NCBI GenBank assembly: GCA_964469935.1
Contig: CAYXZQ010000007.1
Span: 1 to 47,653, forward strand
Length of the DNA stretch: 47,653 nucleotides
Direction of reading: 5' to 3'
Origin: CAYXZQ01 sp964469935
GTDB lineage: Archaea > Nanobdellota > Nanobdellia > Woesearchaeales > DSVV01
Part shown: one piece after another, positions 25,388-33,699 of the stretch
How positions within the stretch are numbered: position 1 is the stretch's first letter
Layout: every line of letters begins with the position of its first letter
Position numbers and translations under genes: made by a program
Notes under the pieces: model-generated
What the model was told of the DNA's origin: nothing
The model's database searches: none
What the model saw: the letters and a program-made list of their open reading frames with translations, nothing else

Positions 25388-25393
25388 AAAAGC

Positions 25394-25403
25394 TTTTATA
25401 TAA
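25394..25403 (+). promoter_or_regulatory. Box A of the Hint-domain protein gene
   Basis: TTTTATATAA lies just after the stop of the VWA gene and about 70 bases before the next start. It predicts a separate transcript with a leader of about 45 bases. The leader ends with AAGGTGG, seven bases before the ATG, a strong ribosome site that suggests high expression. Confidence 0.6.
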
Positions 25404-25468
25404 GTATATCCAGACATATGCAATATATCGGTTTATTTGCTTAATTTTATTAAAAAGGTGGTGGGAGT

Positions 25469-28400
25469 ATGGGAATTTACAAAAAAGCTAATGTTCTTGC
25501 AGCAGTACTCGTAGGCGTCGTGCTTCTCGCGGCAGGCGCAATCCTCGTAAAGCAGCTCGGTTCAAACGAGCAGAAGGTCGACGACCAACAAAAGATATCA
25601 ACGGAAGCTGACACGGCTATGAAGCATGCGATATCCCTGGGCATCAGCGAATGGATGATGAACGGGTTCTCTGACCAGAACAAGGTCTGGTACAGCACGG
25701 GGTCGATACCCCCTGACATCACTGAGGCGAACGATTCGCTCAAAAAGATGGTCAATGACAAGGTGGCCGAGTATATGGACCGCATAAGGAACGAGAACAA
25801 GGACTACTACATCTCGCCGGAGACGCAAGTGGATTTCGACCTGCAGGAGCCACTCACCGACGATTCTGACAAGATGGAGGCCGAAGTTTCCAGTTTCGAG
25901 GTGGGTATCCAGACAGAGGACTCTTCGCAGATGGAGAACCTCTCTACGAACATCACTTTCCCATATAAGGCATGGGAGATATACAGCAAGCTGTCTGATT
26001 GGATGCAGACGAATGCAGGCGATATCATCCCTACCCTGAACACGGGTGCATTGGAGAAGAACGCCTGCCAGCTGGTGACCAGCGGATGCGAATGTTCTGA
26101 CACTGATTTTGACAAGGCGATGGTCGAATCACTGAAGCTGAAGAGGGATGATGTGACAACAGTGCTTGACGAGAGGATTGCGGCCCTGAACTCTGAATAT
26201 TTCGGCGGCAGCGACGTCAAATGCAGCTATTCAGTGGATCTGATGGACATACAGAACACAGAGAAGATCCGATGGACCATCAGCGACATAGGCGCGAACA
26301 GCACTGTCGTGGTCGACTACCAGCCGGACAAGTACAGCTATGTCCTGAAGGAATGGGACGAGGACAAGACCCTGCCAAAGGGCGACTCATGCGGCGGGCT
26401 ACCCCAGCCTGACGGCACCACAGGTATACCTTCAGACTGCACTGTCCGCCCGAACCTCGGCATAGAAGATGGGACCACAGAGACTTACGTCGAGCCCAAC
26501 CCGGACGACAACCAGGTCTGTGCAGGCTATGACAACGCAAACCTCGCCCAGCCGATGAAGGTCGGAGAGCTTGCGATGGACAAGAAGCTCTCAGTGCTGC
26601 TCACTGTATCATGCAGCGACAGCAAGACACAGATAGAGACTGTCCATGGCCTCGAGCCTTTGACAGCGCAGATAAAGATGAGGATATCGATCGCCCTCAA
26701 CTGCTCAATCCCGAATGACCTTTCAGACATAGCAGGCGATAGCCCCGTGACCTGCCCCGGAGGTTCATGCTTCCCGGCAGGGACAATGATAAGCATGGCT
26801 GACGGCACACAGAAGCCCATAGAAGACGTAAACGTCGGCGACACAGTCCTGAGCTACAACACATTCACCGGCGAGATCAAGTCAGGCACCGTGCTCCAGC
26901 TCGAATCACCAGTTAGGGACGGCCTCTACAACATACATTTTTCTGACGGCTCATCGATTAATGTTACAAACGAGCATCCATTCTACACGAAAAAGGCCGC
27001 TGGAGAGGTAGGCTGGGCATCCATAATGCCCGAGGAGACCCTCAAGGAGACAAAATCCATCGACAATGTGATGAGCCTTGGGGTGGGCGACTACATTATG
27101 AAGGTCGACCATACATGGGACCTGATAGACGACATAACATATGTTCCGGGGATTGTCCAGACCTACAACCTCAAGGAGGTCAGCACCTACGACAACTACT
27201 TCGCAGACGACCTGCTCGCGCACAACAAGTGCTGCTTCGCCGCTGGTACGCCTGTCACAATGGCTGACGGTTCCACGAAGCCGATAGAGGACGTGCATAT
27301 CGGCGACTGGGTCATGTCATACAACCTCCAGACAGGAAAGCTCGAGGCATCGGAGGTCCTGGACCTGCAGCAGCCTGTAAGGGAAGGCATCTACATAGTG
27401 ACGTTCGAAAACGGCAAGGTGCTGAGGGTGACGAACGACCACCCCCTCTATACTGACAAGGGATGGGCAGCAATCGACGTGGATGCGGCATACAGGGGAT
27501 ATGCGCTTGACAAGGTCTCGGAGCTTGATGTCGGCACTGCTGTCATGCAGGAGGACAAGACATATTCCAAGGTAAAGAGCATCGAGTACGTGCCAGGCGA
27601 CATCCAGACTTATACGCTCAAGAAGGTCTCGAAGAACCACAATTTTTTCGCAGACGGGTTCCTAGCCCACAACCAGAAGCTAATAGGTTACGTTGGGCTT
27701 GCGTGCCCGATTACCTGTGACACGTGCGATGGTTGCCAACCTACTGTATCTGATCCCAGCCCGACAGACCCTAGTGACTGGGAATGCGTAGGTCCCCAAC
27801 AGGGAATGATATGCGGGGCATGCCAGGTATGCGACGCTGAAGGCAACTGCGGCGCAGACACATCCACAAGGCAAACACCCGGCTTCCCATGCTTTGACAC
27901 AAACGGCGACAACATGGAAGAAGGTAACGAGGGTGCAGGCATCTACGGCGGAAGCGGTAGCGCTGATTACACCAGCTGCATGGCATGCGACTCGAACTAC
28001 AACTGCGTACTGAATCCGCCGGAGATAACAAGCCGCATGGAAGTTTCCTGCATAGGTTCACCCACTGCATGCGCCAAGTGCAGCGGGAATCTTGGTGTGG
28101 CTCCCAGCCAACCAGGAGGGTGCGATATAGCCCTTACCCAGGACATGGAGTGCAATGACGAAAGCCAGGGAGATGCGAGGCTGTGCCAGATATGCCAGGC
28201 TGGAAATGTCGGCACCTGTGTGCCTTCCAGCTCGACAGAGGTCTGCGCTCCCTGCACGAAATGCAACAATGGGTATTGCGACGCGCCTGCACCGGGGATC
28301 ACGGGCGACTGCAAGACAGCCGCGACGCCCTGCATGAAATGTAGTGATACAACATACGGTCCTAGTGCTTGTGTCGTAGATACAGGCTCGAATGCATGCG

Positions 28401-28783
28401 CACCGTGCGGTGTATGCGATTCTGACGGCAGCTGCAAATCCAATCCCAGTATGTTAGGCCAGCCATGCGGCTCGCCTTCGCAATGCAACCAGTGCAGCTC
28501 CTCAGGCAAATGCGAACCAGCCAATACAGGCAGCACTGTTGAAACAGTCAATGGCTGCAGATGGGTGTGCGACAGCAGCGGGAAGAAGAAGCTGGACAAT
28601 CCCGGGGCGCATTGTGTCCTTGACAATCAATGCAATCTCATGGGCATTTGCGGAGACTCTGGGTGCGAGACAGACCCAAACCAGGTGCAGATGAGATGCT
28701 GCGGAGGACAGGCATGCCCTCAGACAGGGGACTGCTGTCCTGCCCTAAACTCCTGTCAGCCGTGCTCGACACCTGCTGATTAG
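25469..28783 (+). CDS. Membrane-anchored protein with two tandem Hint (intein-like) domains and Cys-rich tail
   Basis: The 1104 residues read: N-terminal helix (about 8-30), a large ectodomain (31-433), Hint domain 1 (Cys434 to Asn586), Hint domain 2 (Cys589 to Asn735), and a Cys-rich tail (736-1104) with many C-x2-C units. Both Hint domains have the full splicing-type blocks: CFPAGT or CFAAGT with MADG and IEDV-x-VGD/IGD, a T-N-x-H box (TNEHPFYT, TNDHPLYT), and a C-terminal YFADDLLAHN or FFADGFLAHN. They are separated by only Lys587-Cys588, and neither has a Cys, Ser or Thr nucleophile directly after its Asn (Lys and Gln instead), as in bacterial intein-like (BIL) domains that often cleave. 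Self-cleavage could release the Cys-rich tail. It is the last gene of the pilus locus and probably the main surface protein. Confidence 0.9.
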   Translation: MGIYKKANVLAAVLVGVVLLAAGAILVKQLGSNEQKVDDQQKISTEADTAMKHAISLGISEWMMNGFSDQNKVWYSTGSIPPDITEANDSLKKMVNDKVAEYMDRIRNENKDYYISPETQVDFDLQEPLTDDSDKMEAEVSSFEVGIQTEDSSQMENLSTNITFPYKAWEIYSKLSDWMQTNAGDIIPTLNTGALEKNACQLVTSGCECSDTDFDKAMVESLKLKRDDVTTVLDERIAALNSEYFGGSDVKCSYSVDLMDIQNTEKIRWTISDIGANSTVVVDYQPDKYSYVLKEWDEDKTLPKGDSCGGLPQPDGTTGIPSDCTVRPNLGIEDGTTETYVEPNPDDNQVCAGYDNANLAQPMKVGELAMDKKLSVLLTVSCSDSKTQIETVHGLEPLTAQIKMRISIALNCSIPNDLSDIAGDSPVTCPGGSCFPAGTMISMADGTQKPIEDVNVGDTVLSYNTFTGEIKSGTVLQLESPVRDGLYNIHFSDGSSINVTNEHPFYTKKAAGEVGWASIMPEETLKETKSIDNVMSLGVGDYIMKVDHTWDLIDDITYVPGIVQTYNLKEVSTYDNYFADDLLAHNKCCFAAGTPVTMADGSTKPIEDVHIGDWVMSYNLQTGKLEASEVLDLQQPVREGIYIVTFENGKVLRVTNDHPLYTDKGWAAIDVDAAYRGYALDKVSELDVGTAVMQEDKTYSKVKSIEYVPGDIQTYTLKKVSKNHNFFADGFLAHNQKLIGYVGLACPITCDTCDGCQPTVSDPSPTDPSDWECVGPQQGMICGACQVCDAEGNCGADTSTRQTPGFPCFDTNGDNMEEGNEGAGIYGGSGSADYTSCMACDSNYNCVLNPPEITSRMEVSCIGSPTACAKCSGNLGVAPSQPGGCDIALTQDMECNDESQGDARLCQICQAGNVGTCVPSSSTEVCAPCTKCNNGYCDAPAPGITGDCKTAATPCMKCSDTTYGPSACVVDTGSNACAPCGVCDSDGSCKSNPSMLGQPCGSPSQCNQCSSSGKCEPANTGSTVETVNGCRWVCDSSGKKKLDNPGAHCVLDNQCNLMGICGDSGCETDPNQVQMRCCGGQACPQTGDCCPALNSCQPCSTPAD

Positions 28784-28858
28784 GCAGGAATTTATTATTT
28801 ATTTTGTTCTTATATATTTGGAAAAATATCTAGAAAATCATATCTTTTTATTATATTT
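28784..28858. terminator. AT-rich terminator region between convergent genes
   Basis: The gap between the Hint gene and the convergent exported-protein gene is T-rich on the plus strand (TTTATTATTTATTTTG, then TATCTTTTTATTATATTTTT) and also holds T-runs for the minus strand. It probably ends both transcripts. No hairpin or RNA gene was seen. Confidence 0.5.
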
Positions 28859-30133
28859 TTAGAAAGGCCTGAACTTGTTGTCCTGCTGCTGGCTGCCCTG
28901 GTTCTGGATGAACTTCTTCTGGGCTGAGAGGTCGACCTTCGCAGGCCTGTTGAAATGGATCCCCTTCCTCCAGAAATAGAGTCCCATGACGACGACCATC
29001 ACCAGGAGGACGATGAGCAGGATGTTGAAGACACTTCCCGTGATTTTGTAATCGGTTCCTGCCGTCGACTCGGTCTGGGTCTGGTTCGGGCTTGCCTTAA
29101 TTTCTGCATTGGATCTGTCGGTCTCAGTTCTCCTCCTTAGCTCTGTTGAGACGGCAGTGCCTGATGTGTTCCCTGTCGTATCTGTTGTCCTTCTCATGAC
29201 AGGAGTTCCTGATGTGCTTGTGGTAGCGGTCCTCGTATCCCTTGTCTGGGCCGTGCTAGTATCTGTTGTCGTAGCCCTTGTATTGGAAGTGGTTGTAGTG
29301 CTGCCCGAGGACGTTGTCGTGGTGACCCTGCAGGCCTGGGTCTCATTTTTCTCTGCCGAGCAGTTATTGTTGTCTGTGCAGGTCCTACTCCTCTCCTGCG
29401 TGTCCTCGGGGCACTGGGACGGTGACCATTCAGTGCAGACCCAGTCAGGCACGCAGGCTACCTCTGCCTGGCACGCATTTCCTACGCAGTTTTTGCTGAC
29501 ACCGCAGGCGCTCAGCTTGCATGAGCTAGTGCAGATGTAGTTGCCTGTGCAGGCTGCCGTGGTGCAGTCAATGTCGTCAGTCTTTTCGCAGTTGTCGTTG
29601 AGTGGGCACCATGAGCAGTCAAGGGCTGCAGAAGAGCAGCCGCTCTCGTCGCCGTCATAGTTTGAGCATTCGCTCGGCGGTATATCAATCACCTCGACTG
29701 TAGTGTTGGGTATGTCCTTCTCTGCGCCTTCTGAATCGAACATGTACACGCCTGATATCGTGAAAGTCCCGGTGCTTGAAGGAGCCTGGAGAGTGTATGT
29801 ATATGTGGTGTCTTCGATCTTGTCTATGCAGCAGCTCACCCCTGAGCACTGGTAATTCCCGCTTGACTGGCCGCAGACAAGCCACATCACATGGTCGTCT
29901 GACGTTATCGCGTCAGGAGCATCGACGAGGCTCCACCCGTCGGGAATAGTTTCGTCGATGGCATATGCATCAGAATCGCCGACGTAAACGTGGAGCGTTA
30001 CTGTGACCGAGCTGTCGACTTCAGGCTGGGACGGGCTCACTGTCCTTGTAACGCCGATTGCTGCAGAAAACGCAGACAAGAGCATAAAGAGAAATACCAG
30101 CAATACGATAAGAACATGCCCCTTTTTTGCCAT
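28859..30133 (-). CDS. Exported TSP1-like/Thr-rich surface protein with C-terminal anchor
   Basis: The 424-residue protein has a signal peptide (about residues 1-25), a beta-rich COG1361-type domain (to about 150), a Cys-rich stretch with CSWCPLNDNC, a thrombospondin type-1-like segment (WVCTEWSPSQCPEDTQERSRTC), and a long Thr/Ser-rich region with TTTTSSGSTTTTS runs, likely O-glycosylated. One membrane helix (about 375-396) and a short basic cytoplasmic tail end the protein. It converges on the Hint-protein gene and shares its Cys-rich style, so it may be part of the same surface structure. The coding strand shows an excess of Thr codons. Confidence 0.78.
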   Translation of the reverse strand: MAKKGHVLIVLLVFLFMLLSAFSAAIGVTRTVSPSQPEVDSSVTVTLHVYVGDSDAYAIDETIPDGWSLVDAPDAITSDDHVMWLVCGQSSGNYQCSGVSCCIDKIEDTTYTYTLQAPSSTGTFTISGVYMFDSEGAEKDIPNTTVEVIDIPPSECSNYDGDESGCSSAALDCSWCPLNDNCEKTDDIDCTTAACTGNYICTSSCKLSACGVSKNCVGNACQAEVACVPDWVCTEWSPSQCPEDTQERSRTCTDNNNCSAEKNETQACRVTTTTSSGSTTTTSNTRATTTDTSTAQTRDTRTATTSTSGTPVMRRTTDTTGNTSGTAVSTELRRRTETDRSNAEIKASPNQTQTESTAGTDYKITGSVFNILLIVLLVMVVVMGLYFWRKGIHFNRPAKVDLSAQKKFIQNQGSQQQDNKFRPF

Positions 30134-30322
30134 CCTTTAATTTCAGGATTACTCTTATTTAAATATTTCGGATATGGTTGTTCCGGAAAAAAAGGAGATC
30201 CTCCATCAAAATACAGGCTGACTGGAATCCTTGCGTTTCGACCGGAGCCTTTCTGGCCATTCTGGATATCCTCCGGCTCCAGCTTGTCAAACCATATTAA
30301 TCCCAGGGACTTCATATCAGGC

Positions 30323-30682
30323 ATGGGAATCATTAGAGCGCTTGCGTTAGGCACATGCCTTGCAGCAGCAAGCATGGGCGGTTATTACGCGGGAAATTCA
30401 AGCCGGAGCGACACACCTGTCCAGGCAGCGGCTGCAGGACCTGATATCCACGGCACAAAATACATGAAAGGAGAATGGGGCGGCTTCCCCGATGGGCTGA
30501 AAAAGGAACTGGCAATGGAAGAGCTGAGGTCGATGTCGAATGACGAGCTCTACAGGGCCGGAAGGGAGATCATAATATACAGGCTTGGAAAAAGGACCAG
30601 GAGCAGGGAAAAGCCTTTACCGAAGAATAATATCACAGAGGTATACAAGATGCTGAAAAGCTATGAAGAGGGAAGAAGATGA
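30323..30682 (+). CDS. Small exported or membrane-anchored protein
   Basis: Not recognised. The 119-residue protein begins MGIIRALALGTCLAAASMGGYYAGNSS, a signal anchor, followed by a charged helical domain (ELAMEELRSMSNDELYRAGREIIIYRL). The open frame continues 111 codons upstream, but that part runs antisense to the exported TSP1-like gene and its promoter, so this ATG was chosen. It overlaps the next gene by four bases (ATGA). Confidence 0.7.
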   Translation: MGIIRALALGTCLAAASMGGYYAGNSSRSDTPVQAAAAGPDIHGTKYMKGEWGGFPDGLKKELAMEELRSMSNDELYRAGREIIIYRLGKRTRSREKPLPKNNITEVYKMLKSYEEGRR

Positions 30683-30984
30683 GGGTGTTTTCAAGGAGGT
30701 CGGGGATGTCTTTTTCCGGTCTGCTGCTGACTGTGGCTGCGATTTACGGTGGGTACAGGGCATGGCAGGACTACAGGAGACCGTACAGATTGACAGAGGA
30801 AAAAGGGACATATTTCCTGGTCGATAAAAATACTGATAGAAAAAAGATCATAACGAAGAATTTCCAGCTGGGCACACTGGATTACAGGATTGATGGGATA
30901 CTGCAGGAGTCCAGGGAAAGGGTCAGGCAGACGCTAGACAGCCTCGCTAGGAAGTACGACCTAGACCATAGACAAAATCCCTGA
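30679..30984 (+). CDS. Small signal-anchored protein
   Basis: Not recognised. The 101-residue protein has one N-terminal hydrophobic segment (about residues 9-26) after a basic head, then a mixed domain with YRLTEEKGTYFLVDKNT, suggesting a small beta sheet outside or inside the membrane. It overlaps the preceding gene (ATGA) and its last 38 bases overlap the convergent flavodoxin gene. It is probably the partner of its upstream neighbour. Confidence 0.7.
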   Translation: MRVFSRRSGMSFSGLLLTVAAIYGGYRAWQDYRRPYRLTEEKGTYFLVDKNTDRKKIITKNFQLGTLDYRIDGILQESRERVRQTLDSLARKYDLDHRQNP

Positions 30985-31426
30985 CTTTCTTTCTTGCGCC
31001 ATTAGGGTCTTTGCGCAGCTTGATGAATGACATCTCACCGAGAAATTCCGCTTCAGGCAGGCATTTCCTGGTCTCTTCGAAGCAACCCTTGTCACCCGAG
31101 CCGTCCATTGTGCAGAAAAGCGCAATCTTCTTGCCTTTGAAGTCATATTTATCAGCAAGCGCCCTTATGGCAGGGACCATTGTCCATCCCCAGACAGGCT
31201 GGCCGATGAAGATGGTGTCGTAATCATCCATCTTCTTCTTCAGGGGCCCTATTTCAGTTGTCTTCTTCCTCATCGCATCCCTGCCTGCGGCAATCCAACC
31301 GACCGGGCCTGACCTGTCCTTCTTGTCTATGATTTCTTCGATGTCTGCCTTTGCCTCTTCTGCAAACATGCCTGCGACCATCTTCGTGGTGCCTGTCCTC
31401 GAATAATATAGTACAAGTGATTTCAT
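30947..31426 (-). CDS. Flavodoxin-family protein
   Basis: The 159-residue protein begins MKSLVLYYSRTGTTKMVAG, in which SRTGTT is the FMN phosphate loop. IFIGQPVWGWTMVPAIRAL is the second FMN-binding segment with the stacking aromatic residue. It is a small flavodoxin or NAD(P)H:quinone-type flavoprotein, probably an electron carrier. The ATG at 31426 starts the fold; 28 upstream in-frame codons were excluded. It lies downstream of the Nfn-type genes on the same strand, a sensible redox neighbourhood. Its 3' end overlaps the convergent gene by 38 bases. Confidence 0.88.
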   Translation of the reverse strand: MKSLVLYYSRTGTTKMVAGMFAEEAKADIEEIIDKKDRSGPVGWIAAGRDAMRKKTTEIGPLKKKMDDYDTIFIGQPVWGWTMVPAIRALADKYDFKGKKIALFCTMDGSGDKGCFEETRKCLPEAEFLGEMSFIKLRKDPNGARKKVRDFVYGLGRTS

Positions 31427-31506
31427 AGAGGATGGTGTAAACCCGGCTGTTATATATTTTTTGGTGAGGGTGTGGTCTGAGAATAATTCTTGGGCCTGAG
31501 CAGCTG

Positions 31507-32805
31507 TCAATCCTTTTTCTTAAGCATCCTGTCGATGGCCTTGGCAGCTGTCCTGCCGTTTCCCATGGCCTTGATGACTGTCGCGTTGCCGCCGATGATA
31601 TCGCCTCCTGCGAAGAACCTGGGATTAGTCGTCTGCATGTTTCCGTCGACGATGATCGCTCCCCACTCGTCAGTCCTGATGCCTGCAGCCCTGAGATCGT
31701 TCTCAAGTATGGGGTTGGGCTTCTGTCCTATGGCTATTATGACTTGGTCGCAGCTGATAGTCTTGTTCTTGCCGTTCGCTACAGGCTTGGGCCTTCCTGA
31801 TGGGTCAGGGTTGCCGAGCTCCATTACCTGGCACCTTACAGCCTCTATATGGGTGTCGCCGAGTATCTCCACAGGGTTTGTCAACTCAAGGAGCTTCACG
31901 CCTTCCTTTAACGCGTTCTCCACTTCCTCTGCCCTTGCAGGCATCTGCTCTCTCGTCCTTCTGTAGACGATTGTGACTTCCGAGCCCAGCCTCTTTGCGA
32001 CCCTTGCAGAATCCACAGCCACGTTGCCGCCGCCGATGACCACGACATTCGGGTTTTTCTTTATCGGTGTCTTATACTGCGGGAAGTCGTATGCCTTCAT
32101 GAGGTTGTTCCTCACCAGGAACTCGTTTGCAGAGAATACGTTTAGCAGGCTCTCGCCGGGGATCCCTAGGAATTTCGGCAGGCCTGCGCCGTTGCCGATG
32201 AACACCGCGTCATGGTCAAGCTCCTCCAGCCTGATTATCTTGCCTATAACGTGGTTGAGCCTGATGTCGACGCCGAGCTCGCTTATGGCCTTCACTTCGT
32301 TGTCGATCACAGCCTTGGGCAGCCTGAATTCAGGGATGCCGTAGGTCAGGACGCCGCCTGCATGGTGCAGGGCCTCGAACACCGTGACTTCGTATCCAAG
32401 GACGGCCAGGTCTGAAGCGCATGTCAGGCCTGATGGGCCGCTTCCGATGACAGCTACCCTTTTCCTGTTTGCAGGAAGCTTTGACATGGCTGCCTTTCCC
32501 ATGTCAGCTGCAAACCTCTCCAGCTTGCCGATCTGTATAGCGTTCTTGCCTAGCACGCAGGAGGCCTGGCACTGCTTCTCCTGCGGGCAGACCCTCCCGC
32601 AAATCCCCGGCAGGTTGTTGGTCTTCTTAATCTCAAGCAGTGCAGCATCGTAGTTATTCTTCCTTATCTGGTTGATGAACCCTCTTATATTGACCTTCAC
32701 AGGGCAGCCCTCTATGCACTTCGGCTCGGCGCATTGGAGGCACCTGTTCGCCTCTTCGAGGGCATCCTCTTCTGTGTATACCTTCACTACCTCGTCAAAA
32801 TTCAT
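31507..32805 (-). CDS. NADPH-dependent glutamate synthase small-subunit-like flavoprotein (NfnB/SudA)
   Basis: The 432-residue flavoprotein has an N-terminal Cys-rich region for two Fe-S clusters (CLQCAEPKCIEGCPV and CGRVCPQEKQCQASC), then a FAD-binding GSGPSGLTCA and an NAD(P)-binding GGGNVAVDSARVA motif. The same fold serves in GltD, in NADH-dependent ferredoxin:NADP oxidoreductase large subunit (NfnB) and in sulfide dehydrogenase (SudA). Because the next-door gene encodes the matching FNR-like partner, the Nfn/Sud role fits best. It could also be a glutamate synthase subunit, but no GltB is present. The ATG overlaps the partner's stop (ATGA); an in-frame GTG five codons upstream is open. 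Confidence 0.86.
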   Translation of the reverse strand: MNFDEVVKVYTEEDALEEANRCLQCAEPKCIEGCPVKVNIRGFINQIRKNNYDAALLEIKKTNNLPGICGRVCPQEKQCQASCVLGKNAIQIGKLERFAADMGKAAMSKLPANRKRVAVIGSGPSGLTCASDLAVLGYEVTVFEALHHAGGVLTYGIPEFRLPKAVIDNEVKAISELGVDIRLNHVIGKIIRLEELDHDAVFIGNGAGLPKFLGIPGESLLNVFSANEFLVRNNLMKAYDFPQYKTPIKKNPNVVVIGGGNVAVDSARVAKRLGSEVTIVYRRTREQMPARAEEVENALKEGVKLLELTNPVEILGDTHIEAVRCQVMELGNPDPSGRPKPVANGKNKTISCDQVIIAIGQKPNPILENDLRAAGIRTDEWGAIIVDGNMQTTNPRFFAGGDIIGGNATVIKAMGNGRTAAKAIDRMLKKKD

Positions 32806-33593
32806 TTTCTGCAGCTGCACTCCTCGTCATAGCACGTGTTCCTGTCAAGAAGATTGTCCCAGTCCACCTCATGGCCGTCGAACTCGGGCCCTTCCACGCA
32901 TGCGAACCTCGACTCGCCGCTCACTATCACCCTGCAGGCCCCGCACATGCCGATACCGTCGACCATTATGGGATTGAGCGAGACAATGGTGTCGACGCCT
33001 TTTGTCATTGCGCTGACATTCTTCATCATGATGACCGGCCCTATGGCAATAACCCTGTCAAATCTCTCGCCGTTCATCGCTTTCTCCAGGGCGTCTGTCA
33101 CGAATCCCTTCACGCCTGCAGAGCCGTCGTCCGTGGCCAGGATGAGCTCATCCGACACCTTTTCCATGCGGTCGATCCATACGAGGCTGTCTTTTGTCCT
33201 CGCCCCGATTATCGAGACTACCCTGTTCCCTTTTTTCTTCAGCTCTTTTGAGATTGGATAGCAGGCAGCAGCCCCACAGCCTCCGCCGATGACTGCCACT
33301 GTCCCTCCTTTGCCTATTACTGAGGGCTTTCCGAGGGGTCCTGAGATGTCGAGCAGGCTGTCGCCTTTTTTCAGAGCTCCCATGTCGCGTGTGCTCTCGC
33401 CCACGACCGTCACCACGAGAACGAGCCTCTCATCATCCCAGTCAGCTATGGATATGGGTATCCTCTCCCCTTTATCGTCAGTCCTGATTATGACGAACTG
33501 GCCTGCCTGGGCCTTCTTTGCGATGGCCGGCGCGTGCACAGTCACCTGGAAAGTGTCTTTGGAGAGCTGCCGCCGTTCGGTTATTTTGAACAT
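32802..33593 (-). CDS. Ferredoxin-NADP reductase-type subunit (NfnA/SudB)
   Basis: The 263-residue protein has a flavin-binding barrel (residues 1-95), an NAD-binding Rossmann domain (GGTVAVIGGGCGAAACYPI) and a C-terminal Cys cluster MCGACRV...C...C for a [2Fe-2S] centre (family form: DGTGMCGxCR). This matches the small subunit of electron-bifurcating NfnAB or SudAB. It is expressed first, coupled by ATGA to the large subunit. A box A-like TTTTTAAAG lies about 20-25 bases before the ATG, so the leader is short. Its role would be NADPH/NADH/ferredoxin balance in an anaerobe. Confidence 0.88.
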   Translation of the reverse strand: MFKITERRQLSKDTFQVTVHAPAIAKKAQAGQFVIIRTDDKGERIPISIADWDDERLVLVVTVVGESTRDMGALKKGDSLLDISGPLGKPSVIGKGGTVAVIGGGCGAAACYPISKELKKKGNRVVSIIGARTKDSLVWIDRMEKVSDELILATDDGSAGVKGFVTDALEKAMNGERFDRVIAIGPVIMMKNVSAMTKGVDTIVSLNPIMVDGIGMCGACRVIVSGESRFACVEGPEFDGHEVDWDNLLDRNTCYDEECSCRK

Positions 33594-33699
33594 GGACTGC
33601 CGAAATCCGAATCCTTTAAAAATATTGCCTTTAATTTCGGAAAATACTGCGATTCTCTATATAAAAGCTTATAAATGAATTGATTTTGCAGAAAAGAGC

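Noticed and set aside
29990..30322. A 111-codon upstream extension of the small exported protein gene at 30323
   Set aside because: It runs antisense to the exported TSP1-like gene and its promoter; the signal anchor begins at the ATG at 30323.
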